This document shows, in pieces, positions 17,997 to 28,659 of a stretch of DNA of 64,000 nt. Each line of letters begins with the position of its first letter. Within the stretch, counting starts at the first letter, position 1. A model generated the notes under the pieces. That model saw only the letters and a program-made list of their open reading frames with translations, had not been told where the DNA came from and did no database searches. The position numbers and the translations under genes are program-made. Source of the DNA: Pseudoalteromonas piscicida (lineage in GTDB: Bacteria > Pseudomonadota > Gammaproteobacteria > Enterobacterales > Alteromonadaceae); contig NZ_CP011924.1 in NCBI RefSeq assembly GCF_000238315.3, positions 2,609,501 to 2,673,500 on the forward strand, read 5' to 3'.

Positions 17997-19670
17997 ATGC
18001 TAAATCATGTAATGAGAGTATTTTTAGGGGGCGATCCTGTGTTTTCTAGTTTCACATTAAAAGCAAAAATAATTACCTTTGCCGCCGCAATATTTGTTTC
18101 ATTACTTGCCGTTGCCTTTGTAGGTCTTCAAGCTCTGCGCCATGCCAGTGAAAGCGATAATATTGCACGTATCAACCAATTAATGAAAAGCACCATTAAT
18201 ATTGTTAAACAGTTTGAGCACTTTGCAGAGCAAGGAAAACTGACTGAGCAACAAGCAAAAGAGATGGCAATTCAGGTTTTAAGAGAAAATAAATACCATG
18301 ACTCTGAGTATGTGTATGTTGTTAATGATAAAATGGACTTCGTAGCAACACCTCATGACCCCCAACTACATAACACCAGCTTTAATGACTTTGAAGATGC
18401 TGACGGCAAAAGCATAGGCAGCATGGTGAAGCGCTTAGTCGGTAACCAATTTGATCAGATCATTACCTACAATTGGACCTCACTACGAGATGGAGAAGTT
18501 GTCGACCTGACCTCAGTGGTTCAAAAAACCCCAGGATTTGGCTGGTACGTCGGCACAGGTATTAGTTATAAAGAAGTGAATGAGCGCTATTGGGACACCG
18601 CAATCTGGTTAGTTGCACTTTCTTTAATGGTTGCCGTTGCATTAACCACCGCACTTGCGCGGTTTGGACTGTCTTTGAATAACAAACTTGGTGCTGAAAT
18701 CAATGATGTACTCGAAATCGTAAAACATGTTTCAAGAGGAAACCTGACTACACCAATCGATACTGATGAATGCCAAGATTATAGTATTCTCGCAGCCATG
18801 GCCTATATGCAAGGCGGACTAAGAGGTGTAGTTGAAGGACTTAAGGAAGCAACCAAGGCGCTACAAAACCAAACATCAGACAGCGAAGTACGCTCAGTAG
18901 AACTTGAGAATCTAACTCGTAGTTTAAATGCAGAAACTCAGATGGTGGCTTCAGCAATTACCGAACTCACAGCATCAGCACAAACCGTCGTCGAACATGC
19001 CGAGCAAGCTGCAGATTCAGTTCAAGAGGCTGAAAAGCAAGGTAATGCAGCCGACAAACTGACCGCCCAGGCAGCGACTGAAATTGCATTATTAGAGCAA
19101 CAAATTGACAGCGCTGGTAATAACATTCAAGTGCTAGATGAAGAAGTATCTAACATAGCCAATGTACTTACCGTTATCCAATCTATCGCCGAGCAAACCA
19201 ACTTACTGGCACTCAATGCTGCGATAGAAGCAGCACGAGCTGGAGAGCAAGGACGAGGCTTTGCTGTCGTAGCGGACGAGGTCAGACAGCTTGCTCAGCG
19301 CACTCAAACCAGTACAGAAGAGATCCGTACCATGATCACTAAGCTGCAAAGTGCGACTCAAGATGCGAAGGCTTCGGTAAGTTTGAGTATTGCAACAAGT
19401 GAAAAGACGGTGAGTATGTCATCTAAAGCTTCCCAAGCGCTTGTGCAAGTCGCCGATTCGTTAAAATCTATATCACAGATGAGTCATCAAATAGCTCAAG
19501 CAGCCAAAGAGCAATTGGATGCAGGTGAAGATACAGCCAAACGTGTCGTTATTATTTCTGATACCGCATCGCAAACGGCTAGCGTCTCAGAAAAAGCGCA
19601 CAAAGCGACAGATACGATTAAATCATTATCCGGAAATCTAGAGCTTGAGATGGCTAAATTCAAGGTGTAA
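17997..19670 (+). CDS. Methyl-accepting chemotaxis protein with single-Cache sensor
   Basis: Inner-membrane chemoreceptor of 557 aa. TM1 (about residues 22-45) is followed by a periplasmic domain of about 150 residues with the sCache-like pattern [20 protein letters not shown] and [12 protein letters not shown]2 (about residues 200-225), a HAMP-like stretch and a long coiled-coil signalling domain follow. The domain carries the invariant hairpin tip [30 protein letters not shown] near residue 410. The ligand is unknown. Starts at 18012 (ATG) or 18039 (GTG) are alternatives. No terminator was seen after it. Confidence 0.95.
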   Translation: MLNHVMRVFLGGDPVFSSFTLKAKIITFAAAIFVSLLAVAFVGLQALRHASESDNIARINQLMKSTINIVKQFEHFAEQGKLTEQQAKEMAIQVLRENKYHDSEYVYVVNDKMDFVATPHDPQLHNTSFNDFEDADGKSIGSMVKRLVGNQFDQIITYNWTSLRDGEVVDLTSVVQKTPGFGWYVGTGISYKEVNERYWDTAIWLVALSLMVAVALTTALARFGLSLNNKLGAEINDVLEIVKHVSRGNLTTPIDTDECQDYSILAAMAYMQGGLRGVVEGLKEATKALQNQTSDSEVRSVELENLTRSLNAETQMVASAITELTASAQTVVEHAEQAADSVQEAEKQGNAADKLTAQAATEIALLEQQIDSAGNNIQVLDEEVSNIANVLTVIQSIAEQTNLLALNAAIEAARAGEQGRGFAVVADEVRQLAQRTQTSTEEIRTMITKLQSATQDAKASVSLSIATSEKTVSMSSKASQALVQVADSLKSISQMSHQIAQAAKEQLDAGEDTAKRVVIISDTASQTASVSEKAHKATDTIKSLSGNLELEMAKFKV

Positions 19671-19836
19671 AAAACTAAGTTTATCTTTACTTTTCATACC
19701 ATTAGAATAGTGTAAATATATCTAAACTATTATTTGAAAATTTTCTTTAATTTTTCATTCACCTTGTGTTTATTTGGTGTTAAGTTTGTACCTGTCGGGA
19801 GTGTCGGTTGAGTAGTCTGGCACGGCCCTCCTGAAG

Positions 19837-19851
19837 TTGTGATAATCACAA
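19837..19851. promoter_or_regulatory. Palindromic candidate operator upstream of the double-glycine peptide gene
   Basis: TTGTGAT-A-ATCACAA, a 15-nt palindrome with perfect 7-base arms, 65 nt upstream of the peptide start. The half-site TGTGA is CRP-like but the spacing (3 nt between TGTGA and TCACA instead of 6) rules out a normal CRP site. The regulator is unknown. The rest of the 246-nt leader after the MCP gene is AT-rich with a GC-rich patch at about 19796-19832 that could fold. Confidence 0.4.
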
Positions 19852-19916
19852 TAAAAGATAAACCCAATACTATTTGATCACTTGGAATTCAAGTGAGTTC
19901 AATAAGGACTATGATA

Positions 19917-20042
19917 ATGCAAAAGCTAAATTTGAAAGAATGCAAAAAGGTTTCTGGTGGTAATATTTACGAGCCAAACGATCCCAAAGCCGCAAAGAGC
20001 GAAACGCCAACAGCAAAAAATGAAGCTAGCAAAAAAGATTAG
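19917..20042 (+). CDS. Putative secreted peptide precursor with double-glycine leader (41 aa)
   Basis: Short ORF with AAGGA 8 nt before the ATG at 19917. It encodes MQKLNLKECKKVSGG, a 15-residue leader of the double-glycine type (LxLxEC..KVSGG), as used by peptidase C39-containing ABC exporters for class II bacteriocins and signal peptides. Cleavage after GG would release a 26-residue peptide beginning NIYEPNDP, which is hydrophilic, rich in Lys/Ala/Glu/Ser/Thr/Pro and has no cysteine. It is thus unlike pore-forming bacteriocins or lanthipeptides and may be a signal or a non-classical product. Neither a C39 exporter nor a modification enzyme is in the window. Two small membrane-protein reading frames follow directly. 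The leader is seen in sequence; secretion is inferred. Confidence 0.7.
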   Translation: MQKLNLKECKKVSGGNIYEPNDPKAAKSETPTAKNEASKKD

Positions 20043-20051
20043 CACTCACCT

Positions 20052-20198
20052 ATGAAGAAAAACTTTTCATTAGGAGACTTACTCATTCCATACGCCATTG
20101 TGGCAGTAGGTCTCCTAGTTCTGTACGATATTAGGTTTCATTTCTATCTCATTTACCTGTTAATCGTTTTAACAGTCTTTATTTGGGGGCTCGCTTAA
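20052..20198 (+). CDS. Small two-helix membrane protein (48 aa) downstream of the peptide gene
   Basis: Starts 9 nt after the peptide stop with MKKNFSLGDLLIPYAIVAVG and has two predicted transmembrane stretches (about residues 10-26 and 30-47), ending FIWGLA. It overlaps the next reading frame by 16 nt, and the overlap contains a run of five G (20185-20189). It is either a separate small protein (immunity or export helper) or the N-terminal part of one larger six-helix protein from which it is separated by a frameshift. If joined by a -1 shift at the G run the fusion would be 206 aa. Confidence 0.6.
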   Translation: MKKNFSLGDLLIPYAIVAVGLLVLYDIRFHFYLIYLLIVLTVFIWGLA

Positions 20199-20671
20199 AA
20201 GACATCAATATATGCGCTTTATCTCTTCTTGCCATTGTACCGTTTACCCTAGAAACAGCGGTGTTTTCCTCCGGCCTCATCAGTTTAGAATCGTCTAAAG
20301 ATCAGAGGTTACTTCAAAATACTCTCATTTTTGGAGCACACTTTTTAATCGACTTAATGATCGTATTCCCTCTTACATATCGTGTAGAATTGACGAAAAA
20401 GTTATTTCCTAAATTCAAAACTCGCTATACCTTTGCTGATGCAATAATGCCTTGGTTAGCGATATTTAGCGTATGTATGAGCTTTGCTGCACTAGTTGAA
20501 AATTACTTTAGAAATGCGAAGGGTGTAAATCTGACATTTTTCTTCTACAGCTTTGATGTTAGCGGTTACCTGATATACAGCGCTAACTGCCTAATTTTAT
20601 TAATTTTAGCCGCCGTTACTTACAAAGAAGCGTATGATTATGCACTTCCAAGCCTGAGGAAAAAGAGATAA
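20183..20671 (+). CDS. Four-helix membrane protein, unknown, overlapping the preceding small ORF
   Basis: 162 codons from a TTG at 20183, with no good ribosome-binding site, and no ATG or GTG in frame near the N-terminus. Four hydrophobic helices are visible (around SLLAIVPFTLETAVF, FGAHFLIDLMIVFPL, MPWLAIFSVCMSFAAL and YSANCLILLILAAVTY), ending in a basic tail SLRKKR. The weak start and the G5 run in the overlap suggest it is translated by coupling or by frameshifting from the upstream 48-codon frame, or that a single gene has been broken. Family not recognised. It may serve as immunity or receptor partner of the double-glycine peptide (inference). Confidence 0.6.
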   Translation: MGARLKDINICALSLLAIVPFTLETAVFSSGLISLESSKDQRLLQNTLIFGAHFLIDLMIVFPLTYRVELTKKLFPKFKTRYTFADAIMPWLAIFSVCMSFAALVENYFRNAKGVNLTFFFYSFDVSGYLIYSANCLILLILAAVTYKEAYDYALPSLRKKR

Positions 20672-20676
20672 TCAAC

Positions 20677-21468
20677 TCAAAAGTAAGGGTTGACTAGCTC
20701 GATACTCTCACTTTCAAGTTGCTTGTTAAGACCATACTTTTGCTTTAAAGATTGTAACTCGCCAGACGCTTGAAGTTTGGCAAGTCCCTCTTTCAAGGCT
20801 GTTGCTAAAGCCTGTTTATCCTTATTCACAAAGAAATAAAATGCGGTTGAATAAGAAAGGTGGAAATCAGGCACTATCATCAAGTTTGCATTATTTTGCG
20901 CAATGAGTTCTGATTCTGCCTCGATTATTGAACGTGGAAAATAATCTGCTTTCTTATCCGCAATCAGATTAAACATGGTTTGATAATCAGAAATCGGTCT
21001 GACCTTAAGACCGTTGTAGCTTAGAATTTTGGTATCAGGCCAATCGTGCCCCTGAACTGCGGTAAAACGCTTTAATCCATTAAGTGACCGAACTGCTTTT
21101 ATGGCGGGATAAATATCTTTATGAACAATCAGCACACGTTTACCAATAAGTTCATCATACAAGGGGACCTTAATAGGAATAGCAATTCGCTCACGGGCTG
21201 GGCTGGTCATCGACCAATGCAAATCAACCTTACCTCGGCTTAGTGCCATTAACGTGCGCTGTTGATGAGGGTGGATTTTGATGTGTTCAATTTGAGCTGA
21301 GTACTTAGCAGCCGCTAGCGCCTTTTCTAGTAATTCGTAAAGATAAAGATCGCGATCGTACAAGGTTCGCGCTTCTTTCGCGACATAGATTAACTCGGGG
21401 GTTTGCGCCGCTATACAAGCACTTTGAAACACCAGAGCAGAGATAATTACACTCAACTTTAACTTCAT
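20677..21468 (-). CDS. Periplasmic solute-binding protein, SBP_bac_3-like
   Basis: 263-aa protein with a signal peptide (MKLKLSVIISALVFQSACIA) and the two-lobe pattern of family 3 solute-binding proteins. The ATG at 21468 was chosen because GAGG lies 8 nt upstream; the longer frame to 21507 adds 13 residues with no ribosome-binding site. No ABC permease or ATPase is adjacent, so it may be an orphan sensor-type binding protein. It lies next to, and converges on, the small membrane-protein cluster, with 5 nt between the stops. Confidence 0.82.
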   Translation of the reverse strand: MKLKLSVIISALVFQSACIAAQTPELIYVAKEARTLYDRDLYLYELLEKALAAAKYSAQIEHIKIHPHQQRTLMALSRGKVDLHWSMTSPARERIAIPIKVPLYDELIGKRVLIVHKDIYPAIKAVRSLNGLKRFTAVQGHDWPDTKILSYNGLKVRPISDYQTMFNLIADKKADYFPRSIIEAESELIAQNNANLMIVPDFHLSYSTAFYFFVNKDKQALATALKEGLAKLQASGELQSLKQKYGLNKQLESESIELVNPYF

Positions 21469-21554
21469 CGCACAACCCTCTTTTAGGGGAAACAATACTA
21501 CAATCAAGAGTATTTTTACGGATTGCTATTACTATTGCGTAATTAAAAATATAG

Positions 21555-23336
21555 TCAACCTGCATTTTCCAATCGTACAGTCGATACCGTAGGCTTGCGA
21601 CGGTTACATACAAATAAATAGCTATTACGATAGCGCTTTGCTTCTTTCTTAGCATCCGTTGCTAAAGCTGCAACTTGGTGCGAATTTATACAGTGTTGTA
21701 AATCTGGTCTCACTAAACCAATCGATAAAGTGAGTAAAGGTACAAATTGCTTTTGCCCTTCACGATTTGTTGCCCAGTAACCGCCAGCACTAACATGCTC
21801 GGGAGTAAAAAAGGCTTTTGATTTAAGCTCAAACTGAGTGATGATTTCATGACACAACACTTCTGCATCATTATTATCGAACACCACCATAAAGTCGTCG
21901 CCCCCGATATGCCCAACAAAGCTTGAGCTCTGTGCACATACATCAACTGTCACCTCAGCAAGTAGCTTAATCACGCTATCGCCACTGGCATACCCATATA
22001 AATCATTAAACTGCTTAAAATGATTAAGGTCGATATATGCAAGAGAAAAGTCATGATGTGAACGTAACCTTTGCTCTATTGCCTCATTTATCGCGACATT
22101 GCCCGGCAACATGGTTAATGGATTGGCATGTTGAGCATGACGAATTTTTTCTTCTGTAATATGCTTGAGTATGTCTCTCAAGGGCGCTAAGCCAAGATAA
22201 CGACTATCTCTTGTAATAATGATATGACGTCGAATATCAAATTCATGGTCGGTTATTTGCTTACTCACCGTATCAAGCTCTTGCTGCTCATCCACCACTA
22301 ACGGCTGTTTATCCATCAACTTAATCACTGATTTCTTATCGAAGAGTGCATGACCATATGGTGCCGCAAAGACCTCAGTCAGTTGATCTCTATGTAGCAG
22401 CCCAACAGGCTCTCTAGCATCGTTAACCACTGCAAGGCTGGTTAGCTTACGATCTTGTTCAAACAACCTATGAGCATCGATACATTGCGTACATTCATGG
22501 ATAGCATTAGCCTCTTTAGCAAGCCAACCGATTGCCATCGACTGCTCAAATTGATTGAAGGCCGTTTTGGATTCCGTGTGCAAAGATTTAAACAGTGCAA
22601 GTTCAGTGGGAGGCTTTCGAGTTGGCTTAGCAAGTAAGAAGCCCTGCGCAATCACTATACCGAGCTGCTCAATAAGCTTCAGCTCTTCAATTCGCTCAAT
22701 TCCCTCAGCTATAACCTGAGTGCTAGTGGCTTTAGCAAGCTCGATAATGGACTTTAAAAACTCGCGTTTCACCACACTTTGGTCACAATGGTCGATAAAA
22801 TATCTGTCGACTTTGACGCAATCAGGGCATAACTCCGACCACTTCTTGAGACCAGAGTAACCCGCTCCCAAATCATCAATCGCAATTTGAAATCCAAGTT
22901 CTCGATAATGGGTAATTGTAGTTAGTAGCAGATCCGCATCATCTACTTTGTCTTGCTCAGTCACTTCAATGACGACACGCTTGGGATCGAGCCCATACAC
23001 TTCTGTAAGATGTCTGGTTTCGCCCTTTGGGTGGCTCGGATCAAGTAACGCTTTTGGACTAACGTTTAAAAATAACTTACCAGGAAGGTTGAGTGAGACA
23101 AACTGCTTAATAGCGGCTTCACGACAGATAATCTCGAGTTCTGACAAACGCTCCTGCTTACTCGCAATCGCAAAAAGCTTGTCTGGAGATTCCAACAATG
23201 AGCCAGACATGCCACGACTTAATGCTTCAAACCCTAAGATTTGCCGTTTCGCAAGATCGTAGATAGGCTGAAACAGAGTAAATACAGCTTTTTCTTTTAT
23301 TATTGTATTAAGTACTAACGTGCGCGAAGGATCCAC
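21555..23336 (-). CDS. EAL-CBS-GGDEF c-di-GMP signalling protein
   Basis: 593-aa cytoplasmic protein with reversed domain order: N-terminal EAL (about residues 15-255), a CBS pair (about 270-400), and a C-terminal GGDEF domain. The EAL motif FEALSR and catalytic residues are kept (DDLGAGYSG, KVDRYF, AEGIER, QGF), so phosphodiesterase activity is likely. The GGDEF signature reads IGGDDF and the preceding DxLT loop reads NPLTMLPGN, a variant whose activity cannot be decided from sequence. The start is a GTG at 23336; TATACT on the minus strand near 23358 may be its -10. No membrane segments. Confidence 0.9.
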   Translation of the reverse strand: MDPSRTLVLNTIIKEKAVFTLFQPIYDLAKRQILGFEALSRGMSGSLLESPDKLFAIASKQERLSELEIICREAAIKQFVSLNLPGKLFLNVSPKALLDPSHPKGETRHLTEVYGLDPKRVVIEVTEQDKVDDADLLLTTITHYRELGFQIAIDDLGAGYSGLKKWSELCPDCVKVDRYFIDHCDQSVVKREFLKSIIELAKATSTQVIAEGIERIEELKLIEQLGIVIAQGFLLAKPTRKPPTELALFKSLHTESKTAFNQFEQSMAIGWLAKEANAIHECTQCIDAHRLFEQDRKLTSLAVVNDAREPVGLLHRDQLTEVFAAPYGHALFDKKSVIKLMDKQPLVVDEQQELDTVSKQITDHEFDIRRHIIITRDSRYLGLAPLRDILKHITEEKIRHAQHANPLTMLPGNVAINEAIEQRLRSHHDFSLAYIDLNHFKQFNDLYGYASGDSVIKLLAEVTVDVCAQSSSFVGHIGGDDFMVVFDNNDAEVLCHEIITQFELKSKAFFTPEHVSAGGYWATNREGQKQFVPLLTLSIGLVRPDLQHCINSHQVAALATDAKKEAKRYRNSYLFVCNRRKPTVSTVRLENAG

Positions 23337-23448
23337 AGCATTAAACTCACTGTAAAAGTATAATCGCGCACGGTAGCAACAGTGTATGACAGATATATGT
23401 CAATCGGGTGAAATGTACCCAATTTGCAATTGAATGATTTTCAACCGC

Positions 23449-23976
23449 TTACTTCAGCGCTCGCTCTACCTGATCAAAGTGTGCAATCACTTCCACAATT
23501 TCCATCTCTGCACTCTTATAGTCTTCAGCACCACTAAACCCTTTCATCGCAATCGCTTGAACAGTTGCTGGATGCACTAATAAATCTTTTGCATGGTAGC
23601 AAACTGGGTCATCAAACTTGGGTAATTTACCATCTGCGTGATAGCCCGTTTCGATTTCTTCAAGTGGTAAAGTAGGAATGATATCAGCGGCCTTATCCAA
23701 GGCATCTAGATAAGTCTGACACTGAGGATACTTGGCCACAAACTCATTAAGCAAAGTTCTAGAAAGAGTCACAAGATCGGCGGATTGTGCTTCAAGTGCT
23801 GCAGCATCTTTCTCGATACGAATATCCGCAAGTAAGGTCTCGGCTTGTGCTTTATATTGTGCCAAAGATGAGGTTGCTTCCGTGGGAGCGGACTCTGTGC
23901 GTTGTTCTAATTCAGGTTGCTTAGAACATGCGGTCATTAATGTTAATGCGCCAACCGCCATCACAAGTTTGTACAT
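23449..23976 (-). CDS. Small lipoprotein of unknown function, probably Fur-regulated
   Basis: 175-aa protein with a lipoprotein signal, MYKLVMAVGALTLMTAC, and mature N-terminus CSKQPELEQR. The rest is mostly helical and acidic. Two cysteines (PQC and DPVC) may form a disulfide. A 19-bp sequence matching the Fur box at 16 of 19 positions lies 17 nt upstream of its start, so it should be induced by iron limitation. Family not recognised; no transport genes adjoin it. Confidence 0.8.
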   Translation of the reverse strand: MYKLVMAVGALTLMTACSKQPELEQRTESAPTEATSSLAQYKAQAETLLADIRIEKDAAALEAQSADLVTLSRTLLNEFVAKYPQCQTYLDALDKAADIIPTLPLEEIETGYHADGKLPKFDDPVCYHAKDLLVHPATVQAIAMKGFSGAEDYKSAEMEIVEVIAHFDQVERALK

Positions 23977-23992
23977 AAGTATCTCCTTTATT

Positions 23993-24011
23993 GATAACGA
24001 TTATCATTATA
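23993..24011. promoter_or_regulatory. Fur box
   Basis: GATAACGATTATCATTATA matches the consensus GATAATGATAATCATTATC at 16 of 19 positions. It lies directly upstream of the lipoprotein gene on the minus strand and downstream of the secF terminator, so the lipoprotein is the only plausible target. Confidence 0.8.
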
Positions 24012-24058
24012 TACTACTGTCATTTTTTAGAAACAATAAAATGAAGTTTTACAAGCAA

Positions 24059-24086
24059 CAAAAAAGCGGCCAAAAAGCCGCTTTCG
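24059..24086 (-). terminator. Intrinsic terminator of the tgt-yajC-secD-secF operon
   Basis: On the minus strand AAAGCGGC-TTTTTG-GCCGCTTT followed by T's (24063-24070 and 24077-24084), 25 nt after the secF stop. Confidence 0.9.
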
Positions 24087-24108
24087 ATTATCACAATAAT
24101 TTCTGTGA

Positions 24109-25053
24109 TTAAGGCATAGCGTCTAGGTCTGCACCTTCTTTTTCAACTTCTACCGGGATCAAATCTTCTTTGCTAACGCCCATTGCTACTGCAACTGAAC
24201 TCGCTACATAAACAGAAGAATAGGTACCGATAAATACACCGAACAGCAGGGCCGTCGCAAAACCATGAATGGTTTGACCACCCCAAACAAATAGCGCGAT
24301 CAATACAAGGATAGTCGTGATTGAGGTCACTAATGTACGATTAAGCGTTTGTGTCAGTGAAATGTTGATGATCTCTAAGGTGTCATCAATACGTACTTTA
24401 CGGAAATTTTCACGAATACGGTCAGACACAACGATAGTATCGTTGAGTGAATAACCTATTACCGCCAATATTGCCGCTAAAATCGTTAAGTCAAATTCCA
24501 GACCTAAGATTGAGAACAGACCCATTGTCAGTACAACATCGTGGAAGAGTGCAAATACAGCACCTACCGCAAAGCGCCATTCAAAACGAAAAGCAACGTA
24601 AATCAAGATACAGATAAGCGCGGTTAGCATCGCTAAGCCACCCTGCTCTTTGAGATCTTCACCAACACTTGGACCTACGAATTCAATGCGGCGCATCACC
24701 ACACTTTCGTCCGCTTGTTTAAGTGCTGCAATAAGCTGGTTACCTAGTACCTCAGCTTTCACGTCGTCTCCACGAGGGGCGAGTCGTACTAATACCTCTT
24801 GGCTTGAACCAAAAAGTTGCACAGAGGCATCGGCAAAACCGCTTTCAGCTAATACACTACGTACCTTCGCTAAGTCCGCAGGCTGTGAAAACCCAACTTC
24901 AACTGCCGTACCACCGGTAAAATCCAAACCAAAGTTTAGTCCTTTCACCATAAACGAGCCGATTGAAGCCAAGATCAACAATGCCGAGAAAGCCATTGAA
25001 AGCTTTCTTGCCGACATAAAACGGATAGTGCCTTTTAAGTTTAATAATTGCAT
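24109..25053 (-). CDS. secF: Protein translocase subunit SecF
   Basis: Inner-membrane partner of SecD that uses the proton motive force to complete export through SecYEG. The 314-aa product has the usual length, with TM1 near residue 20, the GLNFGLDFTGGTAVEV signature near residue 35, a short periplasmic domain and five more transmembrane helices. It includes IGYSLNDTIVVSDRIREN near residue 200, which is diagnostic for SecF. It starts 9 nt after secD, as in the classical secD-secF operon, and ends at the terminator. Confidence 0.98.
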   Translation of the reverse strand: MQLLNLKGTIRFMSARKLSMAFSALLILASIGSFMVKGLNFGLDFTGGTAVEVGFSQPADLAKVRSVLAESGFADASVQLFGSSQEVLVRLAPRGDDVKAEVLGNQLIAALKQADESVVMRRIEFVGPSVGEDLKEQGGLAMLTALICILIYVAFRFEWRFAVGAVFALFHDVVLTMGLFSILGLEFDLTILAAILAVIGYSLNDTIVVSDRIRENFRKVRIDDTLEIINISLTQTLNRTLVTSITTILVLIALFVWGGQTIHGFATALLFGVFIGTYSSVYVASSVAVAMGVSKEDLIPVEVEKEGADLDAMP

Positions 25054-25062
25054 GTCCGTCTC

Positions 25063-26922
25063 CTAGATTGATAGCTTAGTGATACGTCTGCCACCGATGA
25101 TGGCATTAATAACCGCACGCGTACCAACGATCGCTGTAAACATCGAGGTAATGATACCGATAGCTAAGGTTACCGCGAAGCCTGCAATTGGACCTGTACC
25201 AACAGAGAATAGGATCACCGCAGCAATTAAAGTGGTGATGTTGGCATCAAAAATCGTACTAAATGCACTATCGTAACCATGGTGAACGGCTTGCTGTGGA
25301 CTGCGGCCTTCCGCTATTTCTTCACGAATACGCTCAAAGATAAGTACGTTGGCATCAACGGCCATACCGACGGTTAATACAATGCCTGCAATACCTGGCA
25401 ACGTCAGCGTCGCACCTGGGATCATCGACATCACACCCACAATCATAATGAGGTTAGCCGCAAGTGCTAAGTTTGCTACCAGACCGAAGCCTTTGTAGTA
25501 CAGCAACATAAAGGCAAGAACAAACGCAAAACCAAGGACAACCGCAGTCATACCAGCTTCGATATTTTCCTGACCAAGGCTTGGACCTACAGTACGTTCT
25601 TCAACGATTTGAATTGGTGCAACCAGTGCTCCTGCACGTAGTAGCAAGCTTAAGTTATGTGCTTCTGCTGGGCTATCAATACCAGTAATACGGAAAGAGC
25701 TATTTAAACGCGCTTGAATCGTTGCAACGTTAATCACTTCTTCCACTTTGATTGGTGGTAACGCTTTGCCGTTTTCATCTTTTTTGCCAGACGGTTTGTA
25801 CTCGATGAAAACCGTCGCCATACGTTTGCCGATAGCACGTTTGGTAAAGGCATTCATTTTTGCCCCACCTTTGCTATCAAGCTTGATATTCACCTGAGGG
25901 CGCTGATATTCATCCATACCAGATTGCGCACCTGTGATATGCGTACCTTCAAGAATAACGCGCTTTTTCAGCACGACAGGATAGCCATCTTTATGTGGGA
26001 TCACTTCTGTGCCAGGAGGAATGCGACCTTGTGCTGCTGCACGCACGTCGGCATTTTCGTCTACTTCACGGAACTCAAGTGTCGCCGTAGCACCGAGGAT
26101 CTCTTTCGCGCGAGCCGTGTCCTGAACACCTGGAAGTTGAACAATTATGCGCTCACCACCTTGACGTTGAACATTTGGTTCAGCAACACCCAGTTGGTTA
26201 ATACGGTTACGAATAATGGTTTCATTTTGCTTGATAGCGTATTCGCGCAACTCTTTATATTTAAGGTCGCTAAGGCTTGAGAAGAAAGCGAGGCTATCGC
26301 TACTATCATTGATAAAGTCGTTACCCGGGTAACGCTTTCTCAAGAAGCTCATTGCTGCGTCTTTATCTTCTTCCGAGCGCATCGTTACTTGTACACGTTC
26401 ACTATTAGAAACACGACGAACCGCACGATAACGCAATTTCTCATCACGTAAATCGCTCTTGAAATCTTGCTCCATTTGCTCAAGTGCATTGTCCATCGCC
26501 GTGACCATATCCACTTCCATTGTGAAGTGAACACCACCACTTAAATCTAGACCGAGCTTCATTGGGTTTGCACCTAAGTCTTTTAACCACTCAGGTTGTG
26601 CCGGAGACATATTGATTGCTGAAATATAATCATCGCTTAAGCTATTACGCAAAATATCTTGTGCTTTAAGCTGATCTTCAACATTTTTGAAGCGAACAAG
26701 GATTTGACCATCTTCTAACACAGAAGATTTTACGGCAAGGTTGTTCTTTTGCAGGGTTTCGTTAACTTGATCTAATACACTGAGCGTCGCATCAGCACCT
26801 TTTGTGCCAGATACTTGTATGGCCGGATCGCGACCATACAAGTTAGGTGTGGCATAAAGAATACCGATAGCCAACACAGCGAGAACAAGTAAGTACTTCC
26901 ACATTGGAAACTTGTTTAACAC
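25063..26922 (-). CDS. secD: Protein translocase subunit SecD
   Basis: Inner-membrane SecDF subunit with a large periplasmic domain. 619 aa, normal length. TM1 ([24 protein letters not shown]), the [16 protein letters not shown] motif near residue 118, the periplasmic head ([16 protein letters not shown]) and six C-terminal helices with [20 protein letters not shown] near residue 510 are all present. It is preceded by yajC and followed by secF, the conserved order. Confidence 0.98.
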   Translation of the reverse strand: MLNKFPMWKYLLVLAVLAIGILYATPNLYGRDPAIQVSGTKGADATLSVLDQVNETLQKNNLAVKSSVLEDGQILVRFKNVEDQLKAQDILRNSLSDDYISAINMSPAQPEWLKDLGANPMKLGLDLSGGVHFTMEVDMVTAMDNALEQMEQDFKSDLRDEKLRYRAVRRVSNSERVQVTMRSEEDKDAAMSFLRKRYPGNDFINDSSDSLAFFSSLSDLKYKELREYAIKQNETIIRNRINQLGVAEPNVQRQGGERIIVQLPGVQDTARAKEILGATATLEFREVDENADVRAAAQGRIPPGTEVIPHKDGYPVVLKKRVILEGTHITGAQSGMDEYQRPQVNIKLDSKGGAKMNAFTKRAIGKRMATVFIEYKPSGKKDENGKALPPIKVEEVINVATIQARLNSSFRITGIDSPAEAHNLSLLLRAGALVAPIQIVEERTVGPSLGQENIEAGMTAVVLGFAFVLAFMLLYYKGFGLVANLALAANLIMIVGVMSMIPGATLTLPGIAGIVLTVGMAVDANVLIFERIREEIAEGRSPQQAVHHGYDSAFSTIFDANITTLIAAVILFSVGTGPIAGFAVTLAIGIITSMFTAIVGTRAVINAIIGGRRITKLSI

Positions 26923-26946
26923 TGGGCTATCCCTTTATTGTTATTC

Positions 26947-27285
26947 TTATAGAGATTTCATTGTACCTTTAGGTAACACAGCTGAAACCGCTGACTTTTG
27001 CACTGTCACTTCAGTTTGGTCGTTTAGTGCGATTACAACAAAGTCTTTATCATCAGCAACCTTTGTGATTTTACCCACAAGTCCACCTTGAGTTAGTACT
27101 TCGTCACCCTTACCTAATGCACCCATTAGGTCTTTGTGTTCTTTAACACGCTTGGCTTGTGGACGGTAAATTAAAAAATAAAATACCAAACCAAAAATAC
27201 CTAACATGATTAGCATTTCCATGCCACCACCAGCAGGTGCTGCCGCAGCAGTACTAGCATGCGCGTTTGAGATAAAAAAGCTCAT
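26947..27285 (-). CDS. yajC: Preprotein translocase accessory subunit YajC
   Basis: Small single-span protein of the SecDF-YajC complex. 112 aa with the transmembrane segment MLIMLGIFGLVFYFLIYRPQ near residue 25-45 and the cytoplasmic motif KRVKEHKDLMGALGKGDEV. The gene lies between tgt and secD, 20 nt after tgt and 24 nt before secD, which is the conserved operon order. Confidence 0.97.
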   Translation of the reverse strand: MSFFISNAHASTAAAAPAGGGMEMLIMLGIFGLVFYFLIYRPQAKRVKEHKDLMGALGKGDEVLTQGGLVGKITKVADDKDFVVIALNDQTEVTVQKSAVSAVLPKGTMKSL

Positions 27286-27305
27286 TTCACTTCCTCGTTT
27301 ATAAA

Positions 27306-28481
<1,176 letters not shown>

Positions 28482-28613
28482 CTAAAAAACGTGCTAAGCC
28501 AATGCTTAGGGCAGTGATCTTTCGATTCTACCAAGATTACTAGCGCAATTCTAATATTGGGATAAAAAACACAAAGTCCATATCGAGCTTGCAACTTTAC
28601 AGCCATAAAACGC

Positions 28614-28640
28614 AAAATGCCCAGCAACACTGGGCATTTT
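28614..28640 (-). terminator. Intrinsic terminator between queA and tgt
   Basis: AAAATGCCCAG / CTGGGCATTTT perfect 11-base stem, loop of 5 nt, T run on either strand, 20 nt after the queA stop. It implies that tgt-yajC-secD-secF has its own promoter. Confidence 0.88.
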
Positions 28641-28659
28641 AATAGTTGTATGGCGTAAG

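Noticed and set aside
19837..19851. CRP site upstream of the peptide gene
   Set aside because: TGTGA and TCACA halves are only 3 nt apart instead of 6; retained as an unnamed palindrome.
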